From Bradyrhizobium sp. 199 (lineage in GTDB: Bacteria; Pseudomonadota; Alphaproteobacteria; Rhizobiales; Xanthobacteraceae), in contig NZ_JADPJI010000005.1 in assembly GCF_023073355.1 (NCBI RefSeq), forward strand, positions 310,001-374,000: a DNA stretch of 64,000 bases. The letters are read 5' to 3'. Below are positions 8,473-17,048 of the stretch, one piece after another. The translations under genes and the position numbers were made by a program. Each line of letters starts with the position of its first letter. The first letter of the stretch is position 1. Below the pieces are notes generated by a model that saw only the letters and a program-made list of their open reading frames with translations, was not told where the DNA came from and searched no databases.

Positions 8473-9285
8473 ATGGGAAGCTACGATGTGAGTGACGAAA
8501 GCCCGGAGCGGCGCTTTCGCACCTTGTTCATCTCCGACGTTCATCTCGGAGCCCGCGGTTCTCAAGCCGACCTTCTGCTCGATTTCCTGCGTTTCCACGA
8601 TGCGGACACGATCTATCTCGTTGGCGACATCGTCGACGGCTGGGCGCTGAAATCGAGCTGGAACTGGCCGCAATCCCATAACGACCTCGTCCAGAAGCTT
8701 TTGCGCAAGGCGCGCAAGGGCGCCAAGGTCATCTACATCCCCGGCAATCACGACGAGTTCCTGCGCAACTATTACGGCACCCATTTCGGCGGCATCGATG
8801 TGGTCGAGAACACAGTGCACGCCGGCGCGGACGGCAAGCGTTATCTCGTCATCCACGGCGACATCTTCGATCTCGTGGTGCAGAACGCGCGCTGGCTCGC
8901 CCATCTCGGCGACAAGGCCTACGACTTCGCGATCCAGATGAATCGCTTCGTCAACTTCTTCCGCCGCCTGTTCAAGGTGCCCTATTGGTCGCTGTCGCAA
9001 TGGGCCAAGAAGAAGGTCAAGAACGCCGTCAATTACATCGGTGCGTTCGAGCAGGCGCTTGCCGCCGAGGCGCGGCGTCACGACGCCGACGGTGTGATCT
9101 GCGGCCACATCCACTACGCCGTGATCCGCGACGAGGGCGGCATTCGCTACATGAATTGCGGCGACTGGGTCGAGAGCTGCACCGCGCTCGTCGAGCATGA
9201 CGACGGTCATTTCGAGATCATCACCTGGGCGGATCATTTGCAGAAGCCGGCAGCCGTCCCGCAGGTTGCAGCCAGGGCTGCATAG
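8473..9285 (+). CDS. Metallophosphoesterase (LpxH-like, UDP-2,3-diacylglucosamine hydrolase type)
   Basis: A 270-residue calcineurin-like phosphoesterase. The metal-binding signature is complete: FISDVHLGARG (about residue 20), GDIVDGW, GNHDEF, and a distal GHIHYA. The amphipathic insert around 150-195 (NFFRRLFKVPYWSLSQW) resembles the lid and membrane-contact region of LpxH-type enzymes. A role in lipid A or another cell-envelope lipid is therefore likely but not proven. The gene is immediately followed by remains of a glycosyltransferase; in related genomes a phosphoesterase of this type sits in an operon with an intact glycosyltransferase. Confidence 0.85.
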   Translation: MGSYDVSDESPERRFRTLFISDVHLGARGSQADLLLDFLRFHDADTIYLVGDIVDGWALKSSWNWPQSHNDLVQKLLRKARKGAKVIYIPGNHDEFLRNYYGTHFGGIDVVENTVHAGADGKRYLVIHGDIFDLVVQNARWLAHLGDKAYDFAIQMNRFVNFFRRLFKVPYWSLSQWAKKKVKNAVNYIGAFEQALAAEARRHDADGVICGHIHYAVIRDEGGIRYMNCGDWVESCTALVEHDDGHFEIITWADHLQKPAAVPQVAARAA

Positions 9286-9852
9286 AAGAGGCCATCCTGG
9301 TCGCGACCGATGCCTGCACCCGCAAGTCAACGGTGTGGTTCGGACGCTCACCAAGCTCGCTGATGCTGCCGAGACGCTCGGTGTCGAGTTTGCGTTCCCG
9401 ACGCCGCAATCGTTCCGCACCTTCGTGATGCCGAGCTGTCGCGACGTGCAGCTGGCCATGCCGCGCCCCGCCAGAATCGCGAGGCTGATCGAGGAGGCGC
9501 GCCCGGACAGCATCCACATTGCGACGGAAGGGCCGATCGGCCTGATGGTCCGCCGCTATTGCCGCCAGCGCAGGCTGCTGTTCACGACCAGCTTCCATAC
9601 CCGCTTTCCCGAATATGTCCGCGCCCGCGTGCCGGTTCCGACGTCATTGGCGATGCGCCGGTCGGCACGCTCGATCACGATCTGCGCAGCGCCTGCTTCG
9701 CCGCGCTGGACGTCTCCCGGCAGGACTGCGTCCAATTCGCGGCCAACTACACCTGGGAGGCCTCAGCCCGGGCCTTTATCGACAGCATCCAGGCGGTCGG
9801 TGCGGTGCTCCCGGGCCGGAACGGGGCGGACCCGGCGCGATTCGTCGCCTGA
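9286..9852 (+). pseudogene. Decayed GT4-type glycosyltransferase
   Basis: Pieces of one glycosyltransferase lie in different frames. ILVATDA at 9294-9314 is in one frame; PQVNGVVRTLTKLADAAETL onward to VPVPTSLA (ending about 9650) is in another, consistent with a 1-nt loss near 9313 (TGGCAC expected, TGCAC seen). From about 9640 a third frame carries DAPVGTLDHDLRSAC and the family C terminus AANYTWEASARAFIDSIQ, ending at 9852. The middle of the protein, including the sugar-nucleotide binding region, is missing, and there is no good start codon after the phosphoesterase. The gene would be non-functional. Confidence 0.8.
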
Positions 9853-9914
9853 GAGCCCAAATGCTCGCGCGGAGATGTCTTGCCCGCGCCTCATCCGCCG
9901 CGATAACATCTGAT

Positions 9915-10898
9915 ATGACCGAACAGCTTCTCCCGATCGGCCCTGCCGATATTGATGCCGCAGCGCGCGTCATCGCGCCCTTCGCCGTCCGCACCCCGCT
10001 GCTGTCCTTTCCCGTGCTCAACGAGCGGGTCGGCGCGAAAGTCTATCTCAAGCCGGAGATGCTCCAACGCACCGGCTCGTTCAAGTTCCGCGGTGCCTTC
10101 AACAAGGTCGCCTCGATCCCGCAGGACAAGCGCGCCGGCGGCGTCGTAGCGTTCTCCTCCGGCAACCATGCGCAGGGCGTGGCGGCCGCGGCAAAAATCC
10201 TCGACATGCAGGCGACCATCGTGATGCCGGCGGATGCGCCGTTGTCGAAGCGTGAGCGCACCAGATCCTATGGCGCCGAGGTCGTGCTGTATGACCGCGA
10301 CCGCGACGACCGCGAAGCAATCTCGCATGGCATCGCCGAGAAGCGTGGTGCAACGCTGGTCAGGCCCTATGACGATCCCTTCGTGATTGCCGGCCAGGGC
10401 ACCGCAGGCCGCGAGATCGCGGAAGACATGGCGGCGCTCGGTCTCGCCCCTGATATCGTGGTGGCGCCGGCCTCCGGCGGCGGTCTGATCGCGGGCGTCG
10501 CGACGGCCGTGAAAGCGCGCTATCCGCTGGCCGAGATCGTCGTGGCCGAGCCCGAGGCGTTCGACGACCACGGCCTGTCGCTGACCGCAGGTCATCGCGA
10601 GCCGCATGGGCCGGCAGGCCGCACCATCTGCGATGCGCTGATGGCCCTGATCCCCGGCGAGATGACGTTTGCGATCAACAGCAAGCTGCTCGCGCGCGGT
10701 GTCACTGCATCGGACAAGGAAGTCGGCGCGGCCGTAGCGTTTGCCTATCGCGAACTGAAGCTCGTGGTCGAGCCCGGCGGTGCCGTCGGTCTTGCTGCGC
10801 TGCTTGCGGGACGCCTCGACGTTGCTGGCAAGAACGTCATCATCGTGCTCTCCGGCGGCAACGTCGATGCCGATCTGTTCGCGGAGCTGGTGGCCTAG
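9915..10898 (+). CDS. Threonine/serine dehydratase (PLP, fold type II)
   Basis: A 327-residue enzyme from ATG 9915 (MTEQLLPIGPADIDAAARV). SFKFRGAFNK contains the PLP-binding Lys; SSGNHAQGVA is the substrate loop; PASGGGLIAG is the phosphate-binding glycine loop; VVEPGGAVGLAAL and LSGGNVD complete the fold. It lacks the C-terminal ACT regulatory domain of biosynthetic IlvA, so it resembles catabolic threonine ammonia-lyases or serine racemase-like enzymes, converting threonine to 2-oxobutyrate or serine to pyruvate. It stands alone and converges on the caspase-like gene, with a hairpin between them. Confidence 0.9.
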   Translation: MTEQLLPIGPADIDAAARVIAPFAVRTPLLSFPVLNERVGAKVYLKPEMLQRTGSFKFRGAFNKVASIPQDKRAGGVVAFSSGNHAQGVAAAAKILDMQATIVMPADAPLSKRERTRSYGAEVVLYDRDRDDREAISHGIAEKRGATLVRPYDDPFVIAGQGTAGREIAEDMAALGLAPDIVVAPASGGGLIAGVATAVKARYPLAEIVVAEPEAFDDHGLSLTAGHREPHGPAGRTICDALMALIPGEMTFAINSKLLARGVTASDKEVGAAVAFAYRELKLVVEPGGAVGLAALLAGRLDVAGKNVIIVLSGGNVDADLFAELVA

Positions 10899-10899
10899 T

Positions 10900-10995
10900 C
10901 GTCATTCCGGGGCGCGCGTTAGCGCGAACCCGGTATCCGTTTCCCGCCGACTCTGCCGCACAATGGATTCCGGGCCGGCGCATCCCGGTATGACG
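10900..10995. repeat. Dispersed palindromic element (GTCATTCCGGGG type)
   Basis: The element starts with CGTCATTCCGGGG and ends with CCCGGTATGACG, so its ends are inverted repeats. It follows the dehydratase stop codon almost directly. Similar elements with different cores occur at 40196-40298 and 55113-55199. Confidence 0.65.
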
Positions 10996-11016
10996 ATGGG
11001 AAGAGCTGACATGAAG

Positions 11017-11051
11017 AAGGGGCGGAGCATCGTTGCTCCGCCCCTTGTTTT
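11017..11051. terminator. Bidirectional hairpin terminator between convergent genes
   Basis: AAGGGGCGGAGCA at 11017-11029 pairs perfectly with TGCTCCGCCCCTT at 11034-11046 around a 4-nt loop, followed by GTTTT on the plus strand. It lies between the convergent dehydratase and caspase-like genes and could serve both; the 13-bp GC-rich stem is strong. Confidence 0.75.
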
Positions 11052-11067
11052 GCGTACGCTTGCCCGA

Positions 11068-12864
11068 TCAGTGCATGAAGCCCCGGTGGTTGTTGCCGCC
11101 ACTCATGCTTGGCGCCTGGTTCATCGACTGGCGGAAGTTGTTGCCGCTGTTGACCATGCGGGTCGGCGTCGTGGTGAGCTGGGGACGCTTGTTTTGCACG
11201 TTGTTCTGCACTTGCACCTTGTTCACGGGGGTGTTGTCGATCTTCGCACCGTTGTTGATGCGGATCGGGTGGTTCTGCGTCGGAACATTGACCGGCTTCG
11301 TCTCGACATTCGTGCCGCCCTTGCCGACATTCACCGGCATGCTCACGATCTTGCCCGAGTTGCCGTTGCCGGCATTCGGCGTGTTGGTGGTCGGGGGCAG
11401 GGTCACGATCTTGCCGATGCCGCCATTAATCTTGGTGTTGGTCGGCGCAGGCAGGGTGACGACCTTGCCCGGGGTCTGCGACGGCGTACCGTCCTGCTGG
11501 CTCGGCTGGTTGTTGTTGCCCAGGGGCAGGTTGCCGATCTGGCCGCCATTGCCGAGCTTGCCGATGACATTGCCCTCGACCGCCTTCTGCACGACCGGCA
11601 GATTGCCGCCCATCTGCGGCCCACCATTGCCCTGCTGCAAGGGCATGTATTTGGGCTGGCCGAGATTGCCGATCTTGAAGGTCGGGGCGATGTTCTGCGG
11701 CGCCAGGAACTTGGTCGCCTGCATCAAGGGGATCTGCTTCGGCTGCGCTTGCAGCTTCAGCGCGACTTGCGCATAGGGGCTGTTGCCGTAGCTGTCGTAG
11801 AAGCTCTTGTACGCCACGGGCGAGTTCACGAGCACCGCCTTGTGCCAAGCCTGCGAGAGCAGCAGGTTGTTGAGCAGCCAGCGGACGTGGTCGCACAGCG
11901 GGTCGTGCGGATACATCCGGATGAACTCCTGATAGTATTCCGGTTGTCCCTCGGACACGACGTAGTCATAGGCCTGGCGCGTCGAGCGGCTCGGCAGGTT
12001 GGAAGCCATCTGCACCACCGGCGCCTTGACCGGCGCGCGGTTGGCCGCGACGGCGGTGTCGCCGAAGAAGGTGAAGTCGCTCGTGAGCGAGGAGCTCTCC
12101 CACGGAATCTGCGCGCCGCTGGTGGTCTGGTTCACCTGCAGACGCACGCGCTTGAACAGCTGCTCGATCGGCACGTTGGGCTCGCGCGCGACGTTCAGGA
12201 AGGCTTGCGTATACGGGCTGTGGCCGTTGGTGCCGTCGAGCGCCTCGGTGCCGGGCGCGGTCGAGTAACCGACGATCGAGCCGTTCGGCGCGTCGACGAT
12301 CGCAAGGCCGCGGCCGGCGTCGTTCACGCTCGGGAACGGATTGTTGCGGCAGGCATCGAGGATGACGATGCGCATGCGGCTCGGGATCGTCTCCAGCGTC
12401 GACATCACGTCGACGAGGCGCACCGAATTGCTGACGAGCTCGGTGGGGCTGGAGACCTTCGCATCGACGGGAACGAGATAGTTCTCCCCGGCGAGCTGCA
12501 CGCCGTGACCGGCGTAATAGACCATCGCCACCGTGTTCGGGCCGCGCGAAGCAACCTTGGCGGAGAAGTCCTGGACGACGCGGAGCATGTCGTTCTGGGT
12601 CAAATCGGTTGCTGAGACCACTTCGAAGCCGGCGGAGTTCAGGAACTGCGCCATCGATTGCGCGTCGTCGTCGGGGTTCGCAAGCTGCGGTGCGTTCTGG
12701 TAGTTCGCATTGCCGATCACCAGCGCCACCCGCTGCTCCGGGCCTTGTAGCGCGGTTGGGGCAGGCTGGACCGGGGCGACCTGCGCGGAAGCGGGCCCGC
12801 AGGCGAAGCCGAACAGGCTTCCCACGAGGCTCGCAGTCATCAGGAAAGGCTTTAGGTGGAACAT
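11068..12864 (-). CDS. Secreted caspase-like (peptidase C14) protein with low-complexity tail
   Basis: A 598-residue protein. I chose ATG 12864 because it begins a clear signal peptide (MFHLKPFLMTASLVGSL... cleaved near ASAQ) and has GGAG 7-8 nt upstream; the longer open frame to 13497 is non-coding in character. The caspase fold spans about 45-280: RVALVIGNANYQ, the catalytic His in YYAGHGVQ and the catalytic Cys in LDACRNNP. A linker region (about 290-400) follows. The last 200 residues are rich in Asn, Gly, Pro and Ile, with the motif GK(I/V)V(T/S)(L/M)P occurring three times. Bacterial caspase homologues cut after basic or acidic residues; target and role here are unknown. Confidence 0.85.
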   Translation of the reverse strand: MFHLKPFLMTASLVGSLFGFACGPASAQVAPVQPAPTALQGPEQRVALVIGNANYQNAPQLANPDDDAQSMAQFLNSAGFEVVSATDLTQNDMLRVVQDFSAKVASRGPNTVAMVYYAGHGVQLAGENYLVPVDAKVSSPTELVSNSVRLVDVMSTLETIPSRMRIVILDACRNNPFPSVNDAGRGLAIVDAPNGSIVGYSTAPGTEALDGTNGHSPYTQAFLNVAREPNVPIEQLFKRVRLQVNQTTSGAQIPWESSSLTSDFTFFGDTAVAANRAPVKAPVVQMASNLPSRSTRQAYDYVVSEGQPEYYQEFIRMYPHDPLCDHVRWLLNNLLLSQAWHKAVLVNSPVAYKSFYDSYGNSPYAQVALKLQAQPKQIPLMQATKFLAPQNIAPTFKIGNLGQPKYMPLQQGNGGPQMGGNLPVVQKAVEGNVIGKLGNGGQIGNLPLGNNNQPSQQDGTPSQTPGKVVTLPAPTNTKINGGIGKIVTLPPTTNTPNAGNGNSGKIVSMPVNVGKGGTNVETKPVNVPTQNHPIRINNGAKIDNTPVNKVQVQNNVQNKRPQLTTTPTRMVNSGNNFRQSMNQAPSMSGGNNHRGFMH

Positions 12865-13029
12865 GGCGTGCTCCTTTGGCACTGATCTCGATACGAGATT
12901 GGTTGCGGAGAAGCCTGGCCGCGTTCGAGTTTGAAGTCCGTGATCGGTGTCACCATCGCGGACAACGTGATCTGAATCACGCTCGGAACCTGCTATGGTT
13001 AGCGATCGATTGGGAGGATAGTCCGTCAC

Positions 13030-13473
13030 ATGCTGAAATCGATCGATCCGATCCTGACGCCCGATCTGCTCTGGCTGCTGGCCTCCATGGGCCACGGCGA
13101 CGACCTCGTGGTCGTCGACGCCAACCACCCGGCCACCCGCATCGCCCGCAGCACATCGTCGCAGCGTCTGGTTCAGTTGCCGGGCCTGCCCATGGAGACG
13201 GTCGTCCGCGCCATCATGACGCTTTATCCGCTCGATGATTTCGATCCCGATCCGGTGCGCGTGATGACGCCGGTCGATGATCCCGACCGCGTGCCCGAGG
13301 TGCAGCGCGCGGTGCTGGCCGAAATCGAACGCGCGGTCGGCCGCCTCATCGCGCCGGGAAAACTCTCGCGGGCGGATTTCTATCGCGCGGCGGCGGCAAG
13401 CTTCGGTGTCGTGCAGGTCGGCGACAGCAGGAGCTACGGCTGTTTCCTGATCCGCAAGGGCGTGATCAGCTAG
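13030..13473 (+). CDS. RbsD/FucU family sugar mutarotase
   Basis: A 147-residue protein starting at ATG 13030 (MLKSIDPILTPDLLWLLA), with GGAGG about 12 nt upstream. MGHGDDLVVVDANHPA is the conserved N-terminal signature, with the active-site His in GHGD, and the C-terminal SRSYGCFLIRKGVI matches the conserved Tyr-containing strand of FucU. These enzymes interconvert anomers or ring forms of fucose or ribose. No sugar transporter or kinase gene is adjacent, so the substrate is open. It is divergent from the caspase-like gene. Confidence 0.9.
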   Translation: MLKSIDPILTPDLLWLLASMGHGDDLVVVDANHPATRIARSTSSQRLVQLPGLPMETVVRAIMTLYPLDDFDPDPVRVMTPVDDPDRVPEVQRAVLAEIERAVGRLIAPGKLSRADFYRAAAASFGVVQVGDSRSYGCFLIRKGVIS

Positions 13474-13612
13474 GGCACCTTGCGCTCCGTCACGCACCGC
13501 GTTGAAGCGGAGCGGACACGATCCTCGGCTGCGCTATTGTGCGAATGGCGACACACGGCCCTGCACCCGAATTTGAATGGTCTTCGCGCAATCGCCTGTC
13601 TATGGTCGATCC

Positions 13613-13969
13613 ATGTGTCGCCTTGCGTGTCTAACTGTTGCCATCATGCTGTCGCTGCTGCCGACCACGGCGTCCGCTGCGTCAAACAAGCCTCCCAAGC
13701 CGGTCTGGAAAGGCTACGGCTTCCTGCCGGGCTATCGGCAACCACTGAGCAACAGCATTCCGCTCTACAAGCAGAAGGACGCGATGCGCCGAATGTCGCG
13801 CGCCGACCGGCGGCATTGGTACATCGACCCGGTTCCGCAATATTACCGCTGGAACGGTGAGTGGCACTATTTCGGCCGCCCCGGCTTCACCGGCGGCCGC
13901 TACAATGGCGGCAGTTTTGGTCCGTGCTGGACGCGGACCCCGATCGGGGCGGTGTGGAACTGCGGATGA
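13613..13969 (+). CDS. Small exported hypothetical protein, aromatic and Gly-rich
   Basis: 118 residues from ATG 13613. The N terminus MCRLACLTVAIMLSLLPTTASAAS is a typical Sec signal peptide cut after ASA. The mature part is rich in Tyr, Trp, Gly and Pro (WKGYGFLPGYRQP, YYRWNGEWHYFGRPGF, GGRYNGGSFGPCW) and carries two Cys near the C terminus that could form a disulfide. It resembles small surface or periplasmic proteins frequently annotated as hypothetical in Bradyrhizobium. I do not recognise a function. Confidence 0.7.
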   Translation: MCRLACLTVAIMLSLLPTTASAASNKPPKPVWKGYGFLPGYRQPLSNSIPLYKQKDAMRRMSRADRRHWYIDPVPQYYRWNGEWHYFGRPGFTGGRYNGGSFGPCWTRTPIGAVWNCG

Positions 13970-13994
13970 TCAAGTTGGCGAACGGTCGTTAGTT

Positions 13995-14108
13995 CGTCAT
14001 TGCGAGGAGCGAAGCGACGAAGCAAATCCAGAGCCGTTCCGCGAAGAGATTCTGGATTGCTGCCGCCTCGCCAAGGCTCCGGCGGACCAGTCGCTGCGCT
14101 CGCAATGA
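13995..14108. repeat. Dispersed palindromic element (CGTCATTGCGAG type)
   Basis: Starts with CGTCATTGCGAGGAGCG and ends with GCTCGCAATGA, an inverted-repeat pair around AATCCAGAG and TTCTGGATTGC. Close relatives are at 20972-21058, 40328-40415 and 47643-47722. With the next element it fills the 310-bp gap between genes. Confidence 0.75.
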
Positions 14109-14140
14109 AGATGCGAAGAGACTACGTGCGCGGCATATCG

Positions 14141-14266
14141 CTCTCGTGTCCCGGACGCAGCGCAACGCTCCTTCAGCGGTGCGCTGCTGAGCCAGGGCCC
14201 ATGTTGCGGTAGAGGCCGTGGCTCCTGGGTCCCGGCTCTGCGCTTCGCTTGTCCGGGACAGGAGAG
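14141..14266. repeat. Dispersed palindromic element (CTCTCGTGTCCCGGACGC type)
   Basis: Starts CTCTCGTGTCCCGGACGCAG and ends with GTCCGGGACAGGAGAG; ends are inverted repeats, and the core contains CCAGGGCCCATG and CTGGGTCCCGG arms. A related copy is at 21080-21221, also directly next to a CGTCATTGCGAG element. Confidence 0.7.
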
Positions 14267-14279
14267 TGGGTGCGTTCCC

Positions 14280-15776
14280 TTACGAGAAGAACGCGATCTT
14301 TTCGGCCTGGGTCATGCGGCGGATCGGCGCGAGGGGATCGTTGGCGGGCGCGCGGGGTCTCTGCAGAATGCCGCTGGCGAGGATGGTGGCGCCGAGCGAG
14401 GACTCGGGCAAGGATGCGGACAAGGACGCCGACAGGGGCGAGGGCATCGGTGGCAGCGTGGCGGTTGGCGCTGCGGTGAATGTCGCCGTTGCCGCCGCAG
14501 CCATGGCCGGGGCCTGCTGCTCCATCACTTCGGCGGCGGCTTCCGCAATGGCGTCGGTGAGGCGCGCGAGCGAGTCCATCGCGATCGGCGCGTCCGCAGC
14601 GGGCTCTTCCACGGGGGCAACGACCGGCTGAGATGCGACCGGCTCCGGAAGCTCGGCGGCCACGGACGCTGCGGGCTCGGCTGGTCTCGGCTCCGGAACG
14701 GCCGTTTCCATCTCGACCGCTGCGATGATCTCGTCGAACTCCGGATCGGGCGCCGCCATCTCCAGCGCGATGGCCTCGAGCACGGCGTCGTCCTCGGCTT
14801 GCGCGGCCGCGTCGTGCGCGAATGCGTCAGCAACGTCCGCGAAGGCAGCGGTGTCCGTGACCGGTTCTTCAAACGACACGTCTTCAGGCGCGGTATCTTC
14901 AGGCGCGACAGTCCCAATCGCGACACTCCCGATCGCGACAGGGTCGAGCGCGGCAGTTTCGACGGCGATCTCGCTTTCGGCCGCAATCTCCGGCGCGATC
15001 GCCGCATCCATTGCCTGCTCGGCCTCGGCGAACGCTTCGGTGGCGACGGCCGCTTCAACGGCGGCCTCGGGCTCGGCAGCTGCTGCGACGTCCTGCGGCG
15101 GCTCCGTAAAAGCCGCGGGGGCGTCGCTGGCCATCGGCGCGGCGGCGGTCGGGGCAGGCGCGGTCTCGGCAGGCGGAGCTTCAGCGGTGGATGAGGACGC
15201 CTCCTGCACCGGAGCCGGAGGCGCCGCCTGCGGCGTTGCGCCGCCATCGGTCTGCTCGACCCGATCCCTCAGCAGATCGAAGGCAATCTTGAGCTCGACG
15301 CGGGGGTCGATGGCCGAAACCTGTCCGCAGGCGGCCTCGATCGAGGCGAGCTGCGAATCAATGAGGTCGCAGATTCGCCCGTCGGCGCCGATCTCGCGCC
15401 AGCGCCAGGAGATCTCCTTGATGATGCGTACCCCGCGCGGAATCGCGGCGAGGCTCGCCTCGAGCGCCGCGGGGTCGCACGCGGCGATCGCGATCGTCTC
15501 GGCCTCGCGGATAGCGCGGCGGATCTCGACCAATGCTTCGGGGAGGCGGTCTTCGACGACAGGTTGTCGCTGCGCCGCAAGGGTTTCTTCGATCTTCGCG
15601 ACCGCATCGAGCACCATGCGCGTGTCGGCATTGCGGTTGCGCTTGGCGTATTCGCCAAGGAACCAGCGGCCGCGCGCGGTCTCCATGAAGGCTTCGCGGA
15701 TCGCGTCGTAATCCTGCTCGTTCGGCTCGGCCGCGCGGGCAGACATAGGCGAGAGGGCGAATGCTTCGTTGGCCAT
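14280..15776 (-). CDS. Hypothetical protein with conserved ends and long Ala/Pro/Glu-rich middle
   Basis: 498 residues from ATG 15776 (MANEAFALSPMSARAAEP). The N-terminal part, to about residue 185, looks globular and mostly helical (EQDYDAIREAFMETARGRWFL..., DTRMVLDAVAKIEETLAAQ, IREAETIAIAACDPAALEASL). Residues about 190-450 are a low-complexity run dominated by Ala, Glu, Pro and Val, so probably disordered. The C terminus returns to an ordered-looking APIRRMTQAEKIAFFS. I do not recognise the family. No signal peptide or membrane segment is visible, so it is likely a cytoplasmic adaptor or scaffold, though that is only inferred from its build. Confidence 0.7.
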   Translation of the reverse strand: MANEAFALSPMSARAAEPNEQDYDAIREAFMETARGRWFLGEYAKRNRNADTRMVLDAVAKIEETLAAQRQPVVEDRLPEALVEIRRAIREAETIAIAACDPAALEASLAAIPRGVRIIKEISWRWREIGADGRICDLIDSQLASIEAACGQVSAIDPRVELKIAFDLLRDRVEQTDGGATPQAAPPAPVQEASSSTAEAPPAETAPAPTAAAPMASDAPAAFTEPPQDVAAAAEPEAAVEAAVATEAFAEAEQAMDAAIAPEIAAESEIAVETAALDPVAIGSVAIGTVAPEDTAPEDVSFEEPVTDTAAFADVADAFAHDAAAQAEDDAVLEAIALEMAAPDPEFDEIIAAVEMETAVPEPRPAEPAASVAAELPEPVASQPVVAPVEEPAADAPIAMDSLARLTDAIAEAAAEVMEQQAPAMAAAATATFTAAPTATLPPMPSPLSASLSASLPESSLGATILASGILQRPRAPANDPLAPIRRMTQAEKIAFFS

Positions 15777-15851
15777 GGCAATCTCGTCGCGCAAATCACT
15801 ACGCGGTATTGTAACGATCACCACGATATCGACCGAATCGCAATTGGTTTG

Positions 15852-17048
15852 ATGCAGTCCGAATCACAAATCCCCATCGCGGCATCCAGCAAGCGGCGAT
15901 TCGCCGTCAGCCTCGCCCTGTTCTATTCGGCCGTGTTCGCGGTCTCGGGCACGCATCTGCCCTTCTTCCCGGTCTGGCTGAAGGCGATCGGCATCGATGC
16001 GGCCTGGATCGGGCTCATCAACGCGCTGCCGGCGATCACGCGCTTCACCACGCTGCCGCAAGTGACGGCCTTTGCCGAAAAGCGGCATGCCATCCGCGCC
16101 GCCATGATGGTGTCGGTGCTGGCGACGGCAGTCGGATTTACGGCGGTCGGCCTGCAGCAGCAGCCGCTGGCGCTATTCCTGATCTATGCGCTGACCTGCA
16201 TGATGTGGACGCCGACGATGCCGCTGACCGATGCCTATGCGCTGCGCGGTGTTGCCCGTTACGGGCTCGATTACGGACCGCTGCGGCTGTGGGGCTCCGC
16301 GGCGTTCGCCGCCGGCTCGCTCGCCTGCGGCTATCTCATCGACAGCATCGCCGCGCGCGACCTGATCTGGATCATCGTTGCATGGGCGGTCGTCGCGGTC
16401 GCAGCCAGCCTGCTGCTTCAGCCCCTCGACGACGTCAGGCGCAAGACGACGGAGCGGCATGCCAACAAGGCGCTGCTGCGCGACGCCGGCTTCCGGGCGA
16501 TCATCGCATCGGCCGCGCTGATCCAGGGCAGCCACGTCGCCTACTACACCTTCTCGGCCATCAACTGGCAGCTCCATGGGATCAGCGGGTTGACGATCGC
16601 GGGACTGTGGACGCTTGGCGTAATCGCCGAAATCGTCGTGTTCGCGCTGTCGCCGCGCTTCTCGCTGCATCCATCCACGATGATCGCGATCGGAGGCGTG
16701 AGCGCCGTGGTGCGCTGGATCGTCACCGCGAGCGAGCCGCCACTGGCGCTGCTCGCAATCGTGCAGCTCGGCCACGGCCTCACTTTCGGCATGACGATTG
16801 TCGGCACCATGAATCTGCTGGTGCAGCGCGTGCCCTCGCATCAGATCGCGCGCGGGCAGGGCTATTATGCCGCCTGCAACGGCCTCTTGGGCGCCACGAC
16901 CTCGATTGTGTCGGGCGCGATCTACGCCCGCATCGGCGACGGCCTGTATTACGTCATGGCCGCGATGGCCGCTGGCGGCGCGCTTGTGATCTGGTCGGCG
17001 CGGCACCGGCTCAAGGTTCACCCCCAGAGCGAAGCGTCCGGCGGATAG
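15852..17048 (+). CDS. MFS transporter, HcaT/3-phenylpropionate permease-like
   Basis: 398 residues from ATG 15852 (MQSESQIPIAASSKRRF). The profile gives about twelve membrane helices, with FYSAVFAVSGTHLPFFPVWL in helix 1 and LRLWGSAAFAAGSLACG as the conserved helix-5 region of the MFS_1-like / PPP (phenylpropionic acid permease) group. The substrate cannot be read from sequence. Its 3' end overlaps the convergent epimerase gene by 31 nt. The ATG lies 75 nt from the divergent start of the Ala-rich hypothetical gene. Confidence 0.85.
   Translation: MQSESQIPIAASSKRRFAVSLALFYSAVFAVSGTHLPFFPVWLKAIGIDAAWIGLINALPAITRFTTLPQVTAFAEKRHAIRAAMMVSVLATAVGFTAVGLQQQPLALFLIYALTCMMWTPTMPLTDAYALRGVARYGLDYGPLRLWGSAAFAAGSLACGYLIDSIAARDLIWIIVAWAVVAVAASLLLQPLDDVRRKTTERHANKALLRDAGFRAIIASAALIQGSHVAYYTFSAINWQLHGISGLTIAGLWTLGVIAEIVVFALSPRFSLHPSTMIAIGGVSAVVRWIVTASEPPLALLAIVQLGHGLTFGMTIVGTMNLLVQRVPSHQIARGQGYYAACNGLLGATTSIVSGAIYARIGDGLYYVMAAMAAGGALVIWSARHRLKVHPQSEASGG

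Noticed and set aside
12608..13238. Plus-strand frame spanning the caspase start and the RbsD/FucU gene
   Set aside because: It crosses two real genes in opposite frames and has no domain of its own.
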